DNA of 33,946 bases from an uncultured Lachnospiraceae bacterium (GTDB taxonomy: Bacteria; Bacillota; Clostridia; Lachnospirales; Lachnospiraceae): the NCBI GenBank assembly GCA_947175435.1, contig CAMWMS010000010.1, forward strand, positions 1 through 33,946, in the 5' to 3' direction. The notes beneath the pieces are model-generated. The model was not told the origin of the DNA and made no database searches. It saw only the letters and a program-made list of their open reading frames with translations. Position 1 is the stretch's first letter; every line of letters starts with the position of its first letter. Position numbers and translations under genes: made by a program. Shown here piece after piece: positions 16,083 through 23,629 of the stretch.

Positions 16083-17327
16083 CTAACAATTCCCGACCCG
16101 CAGGATATCATACACCTGTGGTGCCTCGGAAAGCAGCACATCTATCACCTGCTTAGAATGCGGACAAGATTCCACGGGCTGTCCCTGTTCGTCATACATG
16201 GCAAGAACCTGAACGGACACATTGGTTCCGTCGGGCTTCATGATCTCGATAGAATCGCCCACGCAAAACTTGTTGCGCTGTTCGATGCGGGCACACAGAT
16301 GTGTTCCGGCCCCCGGCACCGGTCTCAGACTTCCCACGATGCCAAGATAAGTATATTCGTTCACATAGGTATTATTGTCATAGATCTGGGTATTTTCATC
16401 AGTTTTTCCGAAATAAAACCCTGTCGTAAACTGCCGGTAAGTACACTTGGAGATTTCCGCCAGATACCAGTCCATATTGGCGCGGTATTTTTCCTCTGAC
16501 TCCAGATAATCATCGATCGCTTTACGGTATGTACGCGCCACCGTTGCTACATAGAGCGCTGTCTTCATCCGCCCTTCTATCTTAAAGCTGTCGATCCCTG
16601 CAGCGATCATTTCGGGAATATGCTCTATCATACATAAGTCCTTGGAATTAAAAATATAGGTTCCCCGTTCGTTCTCATAAACAGGCAGATACTCTCCTGG
16701 GCGCGTCTCCTCCACCACCGCATACTTCCAGCGGCATGGATGGGTACAGGCCCCATGATTGGCATCTCTACCCGTAAAGTAGCTGCTCAGGAGACATCTT
16801 CCCGAATAGGAAATACACATCGCTCCGTGAATGAAGCTCTCGATCTCAAGATCATCGGAAATATGTTCTCTGATCTCCCTGATTTCCCGCAAAGATAATT
16901 CTCTGGCGGACACAACACGTTTCGCGCCCAGTTTCTGCCAGAACTGATACGTCATATAATTGGTATTATTCGCCTGCGTGGATACATGAATATCAATTTC
17001 CGGGCAGATCTCCCGCGCCAGCATAAACATTCCGGGGTCAGCAATAATCAGCGCATCGGGCTTCATCTCTTTTAACTCGCGGAAATACTCTTCGGCGCCT
17101 TCCAAGTCATAATTGTGCGCCAGAATATTCGCAGTCACATGCACCCTCACGCCGTGCTCATGGGCAAAAGCAATTCCCTCCGCCATTTCCTCCGACGTAA
17201 AGTTCTTCGCCTTGGCACGCAGCCCGAACGCCTCTCCGCCGATATAGACCGCATCCGCTCCGAATATAACCGCTGTTTTCAACACTTCCAAGCTGCTCGC
17301 AGGAATCAATAACTCAGGTTTTTTCAT
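16083..17327 (-). CDS. U32-family peptidase-like protein, probable tRNA hydroxylation protein (TrhP/YrrO type)
   Basis: 414 residues. The N-terminal TIM-barrel-like region begins PELLIPASSLEVLKTAV and includes GADAVYIGG (23-31). The U32 signature is present with four cysteines, Cys171, Cys178, Cys194 and Cys198, in HGAMCISYSGRC and HGACTHPCRW; these probably hold an iron-sulfur cluster. A C-terminal beta domain follows (about 330-414). U32 proteins of this type install 5-hydroxyuridine at position 34 of tRNA, using prephenate-derived chemistry. The neighbour upstream encodes an O-methyltransferase like TrmR, which methylates that product, so the pair supports the tRNA role over the old peptidase name. 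Confidence 0.87.
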   Translation of the reverse strand: MKKPELLIPASSLEVLKTAVIFGADAVYIGGEAFGLRAKAKNFTSEEMAEGIAFAHEHGVRVHVTANILAHNYDLEGAEEYFRELKEMKPDALIIADPGMFMLAREICPEIDIHVSTQANNTNYMTYQFWQKLGAKRVVSARELSLREIREIREHISDDLEIESFIHGAMCISYSGRCLLSSYFTGRDANHGACTHPCRWKYAVVEETRPGEYLPVYENERGTYIFNSKDLCMIEHIPEMIAAGIDSFKIEGRMKTALYVATVARTYRKAIDDYLESEEKYRANMDWYLAEISKCTYRQFTTGFYFGKTDENTQIYDNNTYVNEYTYLGIVGSLRPVPGAGTHLCARIEQRNKFCVGDSIEIMKPDGTNVSVQVLAMYDEQGQPVESCPHSKQVIDVLLSEAPQVYDILRVGNC

Positions 17328-17394
17328 GCTGTTTCTATCCTTTCAGGCACACGTCACTACACTAAGTCATACTCTCTACGACCTTAGTGCAACT

Positions 17395-18039
17395 TCATGT
17401 TCTCCGAACACTGATCGTCACCCCGTCCCCCACCGGCAGAATCACCGTCTCCAGCTCGGGATGATGCTTTAACTCATATAAATATTCTCTCATGCGGCTG
17501 TGTATGGTGCGGTTTCTCCGCGTCACCGCAAAACGCGACTCTATGATGTCTCCGTCCTGCAGCACATTATCCGACAGCAGGATTCCTCCCGGAGAAAGCA
17601 GTCTTAAGACATCCGGCAGGAAGTGAATATACTGCCCCTTCGCCGCATCCATAAAGATCAGGTCATAAGAGCCGTCCAGTTCTTTCAGAATATCTGCCGC
17701 ATCTCCTTCTAACAGTGTGATCCTGTCTTCCCTGCCGGCGCGTCTGAAATTCTCCCGCGCCACGGGAATCCTTTTCTCATAATTCTCTATCGTCGTAATA
17801 TGGCAGTTCGCCGGCGCATACTCACTCATAAGTAAAGCAGAAAAACCAATGGCACAGCCCACCTCCAGAATCGACTTTGGCTTCTGCATCGCAAGCAGCA
17901 ATCTGATCAGGCTCTGCACCTGCGTGCGGATAACGGGCACATTGGTTTTCTTCGCTTCACTCTCTATTTCATTTAAGAAAGGAGTATTGCCGATATCCAG
18001 AGAATCGATAAACGCGCTCATTCGCTCGTCTGTTATCAT
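17395..18039 (-). CDS. trmR: SAM-dependent O-methyltransferase, probable tRNA 5-hydroxyuridine methyltransferase (TrmR/YrrM)
   Basis: 214 residues, a class I methyltransferase of the catechol-O-methyltransferase-like group. The SAM site is SILEVGCAIGFSALLM (57-71), the acidic ribose contact is Glu85 (TTIENYE), and a metal/substrate loop lies at DLIFMDAAKGQ (126-136). TrmR makes mo5U34 from ho5U34 in tRNA. In Bacillus subtilis yrrM (trmR) is followed by the U32 genes yrrN and yrrO and preceded by yrrL (mltG). Here the order is the same: MltG-like gene, methyltransferase, U32. That synteny is the main ground for the specific name. Confidence 0.85.
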   Translation of the reverse strand: MITDERMSAFIDSLDIGNTPFLNEIESEAKKTNVPVIRTQVQSLIRLLLAMQKPKSILEVGCAIGFSALLMSEYAPANCHITTIENYEKRIPVARENFRRAGREDRITLLEGDAADILKELDGSYDLIFMDAAKGQYIHFLPDVLRLLSPGGILLSDNVLQDGDIIESRFAVTRRNRTIHSRMREYLYELKHHPELETVILPVGDGVTISVRRT

Positions 18040-18060
18040 TGTAATACCGTCCTTCTCACG

Positions 18061-18444
18061 CTATTCTTCACTCTCTTCTTCCTCGTCCGGTGCAATCACG
18101 GCCAACATCTCCTGCGCTGTCATGGAAGTGTTCAGGTCATAGATCCCCGGTTTAATCTTTCCCCGATGCTCAGACAGAAGCTCCTGAATCATGAACAGAT
18201 TCGCATCACGAATCAGTCCTTTCTCCTGTAACATCTCTCCTACTTCTTTTGCGGATTCCTTTTCCTCTATATAAACGCTGATCGTCCTGCCCTCTCCCAC
18301 CGAGATCGGCGTTTCCGCAAATACTCGGTAGCCATAGTCATACGCTGCCACCGATATGCGTAGAATATACGTAACGATAAACACAAGCACAACTGCTTTA
18401 ACAATCAGTTGGACCGTCCCACCTACAAGATACTTCCAATTCAT
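18061..18444 (-). CDS. MltG-like protein lacking the lytic transglycosylase domain
   Basis: 127 residues from the ATG at 18444, which follows GGAGAAAG; an ATG eight codons earlier overlaps the ylbF stop but has no ribosome site. A membrane segment lies at about 8-30. Residues about 50-118 match the LysM-like N-terminal domain of MltG (VGEGRTISVYIEEKES, EMLQEKGLIRDANLF, KIKPGIYDLNTSMTAQEML). The protein then ends in an acidic tail (DEEEESEE). The catalytic YceG part, over 150 residues in normal MltG with its conserved Glu, is absent, and no remnant of it is seen in the 21-bp gap before trmR. It is in the place of yrrL/mltG, so the shortening looks fixed rather than a recent break. Confidence 0.8.
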   Translation of the reverse strand: MNWKYLVGGTVQLIVKAVVLVFIVTYILRISVAAYDYGYRVFAETPISVGEGRTISVYIEEKESAKEVGEMLQEKGLIRDANLFMIQELLSEHRGKIKPGIYDLNTSMTAQEMLAVIAPDEEEESEE

Positions 18445-18464
18445 AACTTTCTCCATTCTGACCG

Positions 18465-18797
18465 TCATTCAAAGTCGATCTCTGCCGCAAGCAATATTTC
18501 AACGTCCTGCATCATCCTGCAAAAAGCGAGCTCCGCCCTCAAGAAATCATCCACCAGCGGGTCCTCCCGGAATTTCGCGTATTCCTGATCAAACGCTTCC
18601 ATCCGGTCAAACAGATCTTCACTGTCCGACTCATTCTGCAGATCGAAATTCTTCTGTCGAAACTCATTGACTTTGTCATACAGTTCAGGCTGTTTCTTTA
18701 CCTTTTCCCTCTGATTATAATATTCCTTATAAGTATCGGTCTCCTGAATGATTGCCGCAAACTTCTTAGCGGCTTCCATAATTTCGCTGTCTGACAT
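18465..18797 (-). CDS. YlbF-family regulator
   Basis: 110 residues, all helical. The sequence fits the YlbF/YmcA (Com_YlbF) family: early helix IMEAAKKFAAIIQETDTYKEYY, then KVNEFRQKNFDLQ, and a last helix before LLAAEIDFE. In Bacillus, YlbF with YmcA and YaaT forms a complex that directs RNase Y-dependent mRNA maturation. It lies directly downstream of the RNase J gene, which fits an RNA-processing role, but no RNase Y, YmcA or YaaT gene is in the window. A strong AAGGAGG ribosome site precedes the ATG. The gene starts about 45 bases after the structured element at 18841-18960. Confidence 0.88.
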   Translation of the reverse strand: MSDSEIMEAAKKFAAIIQETDTYKEYYNQREKVKKQPELYDKVNEFRQKNFDLQNESDSEDLFDRMEAFDQEYAKFREDPLVDDFLRAELAFCRMMQDVEILLAAEIDFE

Positions 18798-18840
18798 GTC
18801 GTCATTCCTCCTTAAGTATGAAAAGAGAGTCTAAAAATCA

Positions 18841-18960
18841 GCTCTGCGCACTTGCTGCGCTGAGCGTACACGCGCCATGCAGCTTGTCTGCATGTGTGCA
18901 TCTTGTACTTGTGCCCAGCTTTTCATAAACGTTTGTGTCTGGAAAGACATGGGCACAAGT
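18841..18960. repeat. Structured palindromic intergenic element between RNase J and ylbF genes
   Basis: Three hairpins stand in a row. The first is 18841-18865: GCTC, a mismatch, GCGCA and loop CTTG, returning to GAGC. The second is CATGCAG/CTGCATG (18876-18894). The third is a perfect 11-bp stem ACTTGTGCCCA (18907-18917) with TGGGCACAAGT (18950-18960), holding an inner TGTCT/AGACA hairpin. There is no T-run, so it is not a plain terminator. It may be a processed mRNA spacer or a repeat family. Its layout recalls the element before glnA, though not its sequence. Confidence 0.55.
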
Positions 18961-19012
18961 ATGGATATATCGCTTTCTCCACTGTACAATGACCTAAACT
19001 GCGGTCACGGTG

Positions 19013-20689
19013 TTACACTTCCATGATAATAGGCAGGATCATCGGACGGCGTTTGGTCTTCTTCCACACAAATTCGCTCAGCACATCCTTGATCGTAGAT
19101 TTTAACCTGCCCCAATCGGTCTTGCCTTTGTCCAAGCATCCCTGTACCGCATCATTTACCAGAAGCCGCGCTTCATCCAGAAGCTCGTCGGATTCTTTGA
19201 CATAGACAAATCCTCTTGACACGATATCCGGCCCGGATACAAGTTGATCGCTGTAAGAATCCAGTGCCAGCACGACAATCAGGATACCGTCCTCTGCCAG
19301 ATGCTGTCTGTCACGCAGAACCACATTGCCCACATCGCCGACACCTAAACCGTCTACCAGAATGGCACCTACAGGCACCTTACCGGCGATCTGTGCATTC
19401 TCCTCATCCATCTCCAGCACGTCACCGGACTGTATCATAAAGATATGCTCCTTCGGAATCCCCAGCTCATCCGCAATCTTTGCCTGGGCCTTCCGATGCT
19501 TATACTCCCCGTGAATGGGTACTGCATACTTCGGCTTCACCAGACTGTAGATCAGCTTGATCTCCTCCTGACAGGCATGTCCGGATACATGTACGTCCTG
19601 AAAAATCACGTCTGCGCCCTTCATCTGCAGCTCATTGATGACATTCGTGACAGCCTTCTCATTACCCGGTATCGGATGGGATGAGAAGATGACCGTGTCG
19701 CCGGGCAGAATAGATATCTTCTTATGATTGTCACTGGCCATACGACTAAGCGCCGCCATACTCTCTCCCTGACTTCCGGTCGTGATGATGACTGTCTTGT
19801 CATTAGGATAATTCTTTAATTGTTCTATGTCAATCAATGTGTTCTCCGGAATGTGCAGACACCCCAACGCAGAAGCGGTATCGATGATATTAACCATGCT
19901 CCTGCCTTCCACCACAACTTTTCTGCCAAACTTGTAGGCTGAATTAATAATCTGCTGTACACGATCCACATTCGACGCAAAAGTCGCAATAATGATCCTC
20001 GTATCCTTGTGCTCCGCAAAAAGGCTGTCAAACGTTCTGCCCACCGTCTTCTCGGAAGGTGTAAATCCAAGCCGCTCTGCGTTGGTGGAATCACACATGA
20101 GCGCCAGCACGCCCTTCTTGCCGATCTCGGCAAACCGTTGCAGATCAATGGCATCTCCAAATACCGGCGTATAATCCACTTTAAAATCACCGGTGTGCAC
20201 CACAACACCTGCCGGCGAATAGATCGCCAATGCCGCAGCATCCACGATACTGTGATTCGTCCTGATAAATTCTATCCGAAATTGTCCCAGATTAATGGAC
20301 TGACCGAACTTCACAACTTTGCGCTTCGTCTTAGTCGTCAGATCATGCTCGGCCAACTTATTTTCAATAATTCCCATAGTCAGCCGCGTCGCATAGATCG
20401 GCACGTTCAGTTCCTTCAGGACATAGGGCAGAGCGCCGATATGATCCTCGTGCCCGTGGGTAATAACAAATCCCTTTACCTTATCCGCATGTTCTTTCAG
20501 ATAAGTGATATCCGGAATCACGAGATCTATTCCCAGCATCTCATCTTCGGGAAACGACAGCCCGCAATCCACTACAATAATGCTGTCTTCATACTCAAAG
20601 GCAGTAATATTAAGCCCAATCTGCTCTAAACCGCCTAATGGGATCACTTTCAGCTTAGAAGCCGCTTTCCCCTGTTCAATTTTTTTCAA
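19013..20689 (-). CDS. rnj: Ribonuclease J
   Basis: 558 residues. A metallo-beta-lactamase/beta-CASP nuclease with both 5'-3' exonuclease and endonuclease potential in mRNA decay and rRNA maturation. The zinc motif HGHEDH is at 78-83. The beta-CASP signatures include MCDSTNAERLGFTPSE, SGHACQEE and PIHGEYKHR. The C-terminal domain (about 460-558) ends with the usual KTKRRPMILPIIMEV. The start codon is TTG at 20689, supported by GGAGG seven bases upstream and by the expected N-terminus. It is downstream of DUF1292, ruvX and ireB on the same strand and upstream of ylbF. J1 and J2 cannot be told apart by eye. Confidence 0.95.
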   Translation of the reverse strand: MKKIEQGKAASKLKVIPLGGLEQIGLNITAFEYEDSIIVVDCGLSFPEDEMLGIDLVIPDITYLKEHADKVKGFVITHGHEDHIGALPYVLKELNVPIYATRLTMGIIENKLAEHDLTTKTKRKVVKFGQSINLGQFRIEFIRTNHSIVDAAALAIYSPAGVVVHTGDFKVDYTPVFGDAIDLQRFAEIGKKGVLALMCDSTNAERLGFTPSEKTVGRTFDSLFAEHKDTRIIIATFASNVDRVQQIINSAYKFGRKVVVEGRSMVNIIDTASALGCLHIPENTLIDIEQLKNYPNDKTVIITTGSQGESMAALSRMASDNHKKISILPGDTVIFSSHPIPGNEKAVTNVINELQMKGADVIFQDVHVSGHACQEEIKLIYSLVKPKYAVPIHGEYKHRKAQAKIADELGIPKEHIFMIQSGDVLEMDEENAQIAGKVPVGAILVDGLGVGDVGNVVLRDRQHLAEDGILIVVLALDSYSDQLVSGPDIVSRGFVYVKESDELLDEARLLVNDAVQGCLDKGKTDWGRLKSTIKDVLSEFVWKKTKRRPMILPIIMEV

Positions 20690-20778
20690 ATATTTTCCTC
20701 CATTCTCTTCCCGTTAAAAAGCGATGCACATCGGTCTGACCCATCGTCATTCCCTGCCATCGCCATGACCGGTACTCA

Positions 20779-21033
20779 TTACATTAATTTCACGTCGTCT
20801 AACATATTTTCAAATACAGCCGCCACTGCATTCAGTTCCTCATCCTCTGTCACAATCTCGTATATGGCTTCCGTCTCTCCATCTGTGGAAATATCCCGAA
20901 GGATTAATGCCTCCGCGTCTCCGTCCTCGGAATCCGTCACCAGAATATAGTTGATCCCGCCCAGTCTGGTCTGTTCCAATACGTAGAATTCAACAGTTTC
21001 TTCTCCCTGCGCCGTAAATACAATCTTTTCCAC
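20779..21033 (-). CDS. DUF1292 protein (YrzB-like)
   Basis: 84 residues, strongly acidic, with a beta-rich start (EKIVFTAQGEETVEFYVLEQTRLGGINYILVTD) and a C-terminal helix. This is the DUF1292 family, whose function is not known. The GTG start at 21033 directly follows the ruvX stop, and the ribosome site GGAGAAAG lies in the last codons of ruvX. The ireB-ruvX-DUF1292 order (yrzL-yrrK-yrzB in Bacillus) is conserved across Bacillota and supports the call. Confidence 0.88.
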   Translation of the reverse strand: MEKIVFTAQGEETVEFYVLEQTRLGGINYILVTDSEDGDAEALILRDISTDGETEAIYEIVTEDEELNAVAAVFENMLDDVKLM

Positions 21034-21489
21034 TTACTCTTTCTCCTCGTTTGCGTCATCCTGCAAATGACTTGCGCGATAATCCAGATATCCCTGCAGG
21101 ATAAAAACCGCAGCGATCTTGTCCACATACTCCTTGCGATGTTCCCTGCGTATGCCGGCCTCCATCATCGCCTTATCCGCCGCCACCGTGGTAAGTCTCT
21201 CGTCCCACATCGTAACGGGCAGTCCTGTTCTTCTCTCGAGCTTGTCCTTAAATTCTAAAGACAGCTCCGCCCTGTCGCCTATCGTATCGTTCATATTCTT
21301 CGGCAGACCCAGCACGATCTCAGACACCTCATACTCTACAATCAGTTCCTCGATCCGCGCAAGCGTCTGTCGTAGTTTATTCTCATCTTTCCGTCTGATA
21401 ATCTCAATTCCCTGTGCAGTAATAAGCAGCGGGTCACTGATTGCCACGCCCACTGTTTTAGACCCATAGTCCAACCCCATGATTCTCAT
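21034..21489 (-). CDS. ruvX: RuvX/YqgF-family Holliday junction resolvase-like nuclease
   Basis: About 151 residues with an RNase H-like fold. The catalytic-strand motif [13 protein letters not shown] is at the start, [12 protein letters not shown] in the middle, and [10 protein letters not shown] near the end. YqgF proteins are linked to Holliday junction resolution and to maturation of 16S rRNA. The start at 21489 gives the usual MRIMGLDYG beginning. An ATG at 21504 overlapping the ireB stop (TGATG) would add five residues and would be coupled; I cannot decide between them. The gene is inside the ireB-ruvX-DUF1292 operon. Confidence 0.92.
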   Translation of the reverse strand: MRIMGLDYGSKTVGVAISDPLLITAQGIEIIRRKDENKLRQTLARIEELIVEYEVSEIVLGLPKNMNDTIGDRAELSLEFKDKLERRTGLPVTMWDERLTTVAADKAMMEAGIRREHRKEYVDKIAAVFILQGYLDYRASHLQDDANEEKE

Positions 21490-21503
21490 ATGTTCGCCCG
21501 CCA

Positions 21504-21767
21504 TCACTTATGCAGAGAATTCTTAATGTACTCCACCAGCATCTCCTCCACCAGTTCATCACGCTCCACCTTCATGATCAGGCTGCGTGCGCTCTTGTGA
21601 CTCGTAATATAGGTGGGATCGCCGGACATAATATAGCCCACGATCTGATTGACCGGATTGTATCCTTTCTCCGTCAACGCCTCATATACCGTAGAAAGTA
21701 CAAGTTTAACTCCCGTCTCCGGTTCCGTCTCTACCGTAAAAAATTGTGTGTTTTCTAAATCCTGCAT
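21504..21767 (-). CDS. ireB: IreB-family regulatory phosphoprotein
   Basis: 87 residues. The sequence follows the IreB/YrzL (DUF965) pattern closely: FTVETEP near the start, then [34 protein letters not shown], then a helical C-terminus. In Enterococcus, IreB is phosphorylated by the Ser/Thr kinase IreK and affects cephalosporin resistance. The Thr-rich N-terminus ([10 protein letters not shown]) is where phosphorylation would be expected. No kinase or phosphatase gene is in the window. It is first in the ireB-ruvX-DUF1292 run, 78 bp after the mtaB stop. Confidence 0.92.
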   Translation of the reverse strand: MQDLENTQFFTVETEPETGVKLVLSTVYEALTEKGYNPVNQIVGYIMSGDPTYITSHKSARSLIMKVERDELVEEMLVEYIKNSLHK

Positions 21768-21845
21768 TGTTTCACGCCCTTATCCATTGTCAGTTAATAT
21801 TACCCCTATTATTACCATAATACTCTATCGTCGCACAAAATTCAA

Positions 21846-23189
21846 TCATTTTAGAAGCATGATGTCTTCCTCCAGGAACCCTGCAATGGTTCCTCTTTGG
21901 ATCTGGTTCCCCAGATTTTCCGTACCGGCCGCCTCCTTTGCCGCTTTTATATACTGCGGTGTATGCCCGACCCAGTAGATTCTGCCGTTCTTTTCTTTCT
22001 TTTCCTCAAACAGGACTTCCGCTTCCCTGCCCAGCCAGCCTGTCCGGTAATCATGGGACATTTCCCGTTCCGCTTCTGACAAGATCATGCTGCGCCTGCT
22101 CTTCTCGGCTTCCGTGAGCTGCCCGTCCATCGCTGCCGCCCGTGTTCCCTGCCGTCTGGAATATTTAAAAATATGCATCTCGTAAAAATTGACTCTGCGC
22201 ACGAATGCTTCCGTTTCCCGAAATTCCTCCTGCGTCTCTCCCGGGAATCCCACGATCACGTCCGTTGTAATCGCCGGATCTCCGTAATACTTCCTGAGCG
22301 CTTCTGTTGTCCGAAAGTATTCCCCACTGGTATAGTGTCTATTCATTCTCTGCAGCACCGAATCACAACCGCTTTGCATAGACAGGTGAAAATGCGGACA
22401 TATTTTAGGCATCGCGCTGATCTGCCTCGCAAACTCTTCCGTCACGATGCGCGGTTCCAAAGAACCAAGCCGTATTCGCTTAAGTCCTTCTATGCTATGC
22501 AGCTTTGTCAGAAGCTTAAGCAGTTCCGGAGTTCCTCTGTCGACTCCGTAGGAACTGATGTGTATACCCGTCAGCACGATTTCCTGCCAGCCTGTCGCCA
22601 CGATTCCCTGCACTTCTTTCAGAATGTCTTCCTCCCTGCGGCTTCTGACCCTTCCTCTGGCATAAGGAATGATACAATAAGAGCAGAACTGATTGCACCC
22701 GTCCTGAATCTTAATGTAAGCTCTGGTGTGCTCTGCTGTCCGCGTCAGCGTCATTTCCTCATATTCATCCGTATGGTTGATATCAATGATATCGGTCACA
22801 ACCGTCTCACTTACCGCTCCCGTGCCTGCATTCCCATTCTCCCGCTTGTCCAGATATTCCTCCAAAATAGAAACCAGATCCTTCTTGCGGTTGTTTCCGA
22901 TTGCAAGATCAATTGCCGCATCCTGCTTTACGTTCTCCTCCGCGGTCTGCACATAACATCCCACCGCTACCACCACTGCATCCGGATTACATTTCTTAGC
23001 GCGATGAATCATCTGCCGGCTTTTCCTGTCTGCAATATTGGTCACTGTGCACGTATTAATGATATAAATATCGGCTGCCTTATCAAATGGTACAATTTTG
23101 TACCCCTTTTCCTGTAATCTTTGTTGCATAACGTCCATTTCGTATGCATTCACCTTACAGCCCAAATTATGTAATGCTACACTTTTCAT
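21846..23189 (-). CDS. mtaB: tRNA (N6-threonylcarbamoyladenosine-37-C2)-methylthiotransferase MtaB
   Basis: 447 residues. A radical SAM methylthiotransferase that converts t6A37 to ms2t6A37 in ANN-decoding tRNAs. The N-terminal UPF0004 domain has the three cluster cysteines Cys11 (HNLGCKVN), Cys47 (INTCTVTN) and Cys78 (VGCYVQ). The radical SAM motif CNQFCSYC places Cys165, Cys169 and Cys172. A TRAM-like C-terminus (about 385-447) follows. The HNLGCKVN start and the TRAM spacing point to MtaB rather than MiaB or RimO. Start by ATG with a GCGGAG site. The divergent promoter region is shared with the HPr-like gene. Confidence 0.94.
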   Translation of the reverse strand: MKSVALHNLGCKVNAYEMDVMQQRLQEKGYKIVPFDKAADIYIINTCTVTNIADRKSRQMIHRAKKCNPDAVVVAVGCYVQTAEENVKQDAAIDLAIGNNRKKDLVSILEEYLDKRENGNAGTGAVSETVVTDIIDINHTDEYEEMTLTRTAEHTRAYIKIQDGCNQFCSYCIIPYARGRVRSRREEDILKEVQGIVATGWQEIVLTGIHISSYGVDRGTPELLKLLTKLHSIEGLKRIRLGSLEPRIVTEEFARQISAMPKICPHFHLSMQSGCDSVLQRMNRHYTSGEYFRTTEALRKYYGDPAITTDVIVGFPGETQEEFRETEAFVRRVNFYEMHIFKYSRRQGTRAAAMDGQLTEAEKSRRSMILSEAEREMSHDYRTGWLGREAEVLFEEKKEKNGRIYWVGHTPQYIKAAKEAAGTENLGNQIQRGTIAGFLEEDIMLLK

Positions 23190-23222
23190 AGTAATCTCCG
23201 CATTTTTTGTATTGTTTTAGCA

Positions 23223-23251
23223 TTGACTTTTACTCGTTCAACCCTTAGTAT
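23223..23251 (+). promoter_or_regulatory. Probable promoter of the HPr-like gene
   Basis: TTGACT (23223-23228) and TAGTAT (23246-23251) are separated by 17 bp. The start near 23258 leaves a leader of about 35 nt. Confidence 0.55.
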
Positions 23252-23293
23252 TATAGCAACAGATATAAAAAATCTAAAGGAGGTAATGCTTAA

Positions 23294-23524
23294 ATGAAAA
23301 CAGTACAGATTTCTTTAAATTCTATTGATAAGGTTAAATCTTTTGTAAACGATATTACAAAATTTGATTATGACTTCGATCTCGTATCCGGCAGATATGT
23401 TATTGACGCGAAATCTATCATGGGTATTTTCAGCTTAGACTTATCCAAGCCGATCGACTTGAATATTCATACTGAAGAAGGTACCGAGGAAGTCCTCGCT
23501 ACATTAAAACCATATATTATGTAA
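23294..23524 (+). CDS. HPr-like protein without the phosphorylatable histidine
   Basis: 76 residues with the HPr fold pattern. The region around the regulatory serine is well preserved: DAKSIMGIFSLDL (38-50), where Ser41 matches Ser46 of HPr. The active-site loop is not. Where HPr has GLHARPAT, this protein has SLNSIDKV (7-14), so Asn9 replaces His15, Ile11 replaces Arg17 and Asp12 replaces Pro18. It therefore cannot carry phosphate from Enzyme I in the usual way. It might act in regulation (as Crh does in Bacillus, which also lacks His15 but keeps Ser46). A very strong AAAGGAGGT ribosome site, own promoter and own terminator suggest high expression as a single gene. Confidence 0.82.
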   Translation: MKTVQISLNSIDKVKSFVNDITKFDYDFDLVSGRYVIDAKSIMGIFSLDLSKPIDLNIHTEEGTEEVLATLKPYIM

Positions 23525-23546
23525 TTAATACCCGACACAAGATTCA

Positions 23547-23578
23547 GGAGAATGCCAAAACAGGCATTCTCCTTTTTT
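23547..23578 (+). terminator. Strong intrinsic terminator after the HPr-like gene
   Basis: The perfect 10-bp stem GGAGAATGCC/GGCATTCTCC with loop AAAACA is followed by TTTTTT. It lies 23 bp past the stop. Confidence 0.93.
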
Positions 23579-23601
23579 CGAGTTTGCGAAGCAAATCTCG
23601 C

Positions 23602-23628
23602 AAAGTTAATTCCGAAGGAATTTACTTT
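23602..23628. terminator. Weak hairpin at the thiI 3' end
   Basis: The arms AAGTTAATTCC and GGAATTTACTT pair with one mismatch around a GAA loop. On the plus strand TTTTTA follows, so it could also act as a second terminator for the HPr-like gene. It ends just beside the thiI stop at 23630. Confidence 0.4.
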
Positions 23629-23629
23629 T

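Noticed and set aside
22173-23117. 314-codon plus-strand frame within mtaB
   Set aside because: It is fully antisense to a well-supported radical SAM gene, has no ribosome site and no recognisable domain.
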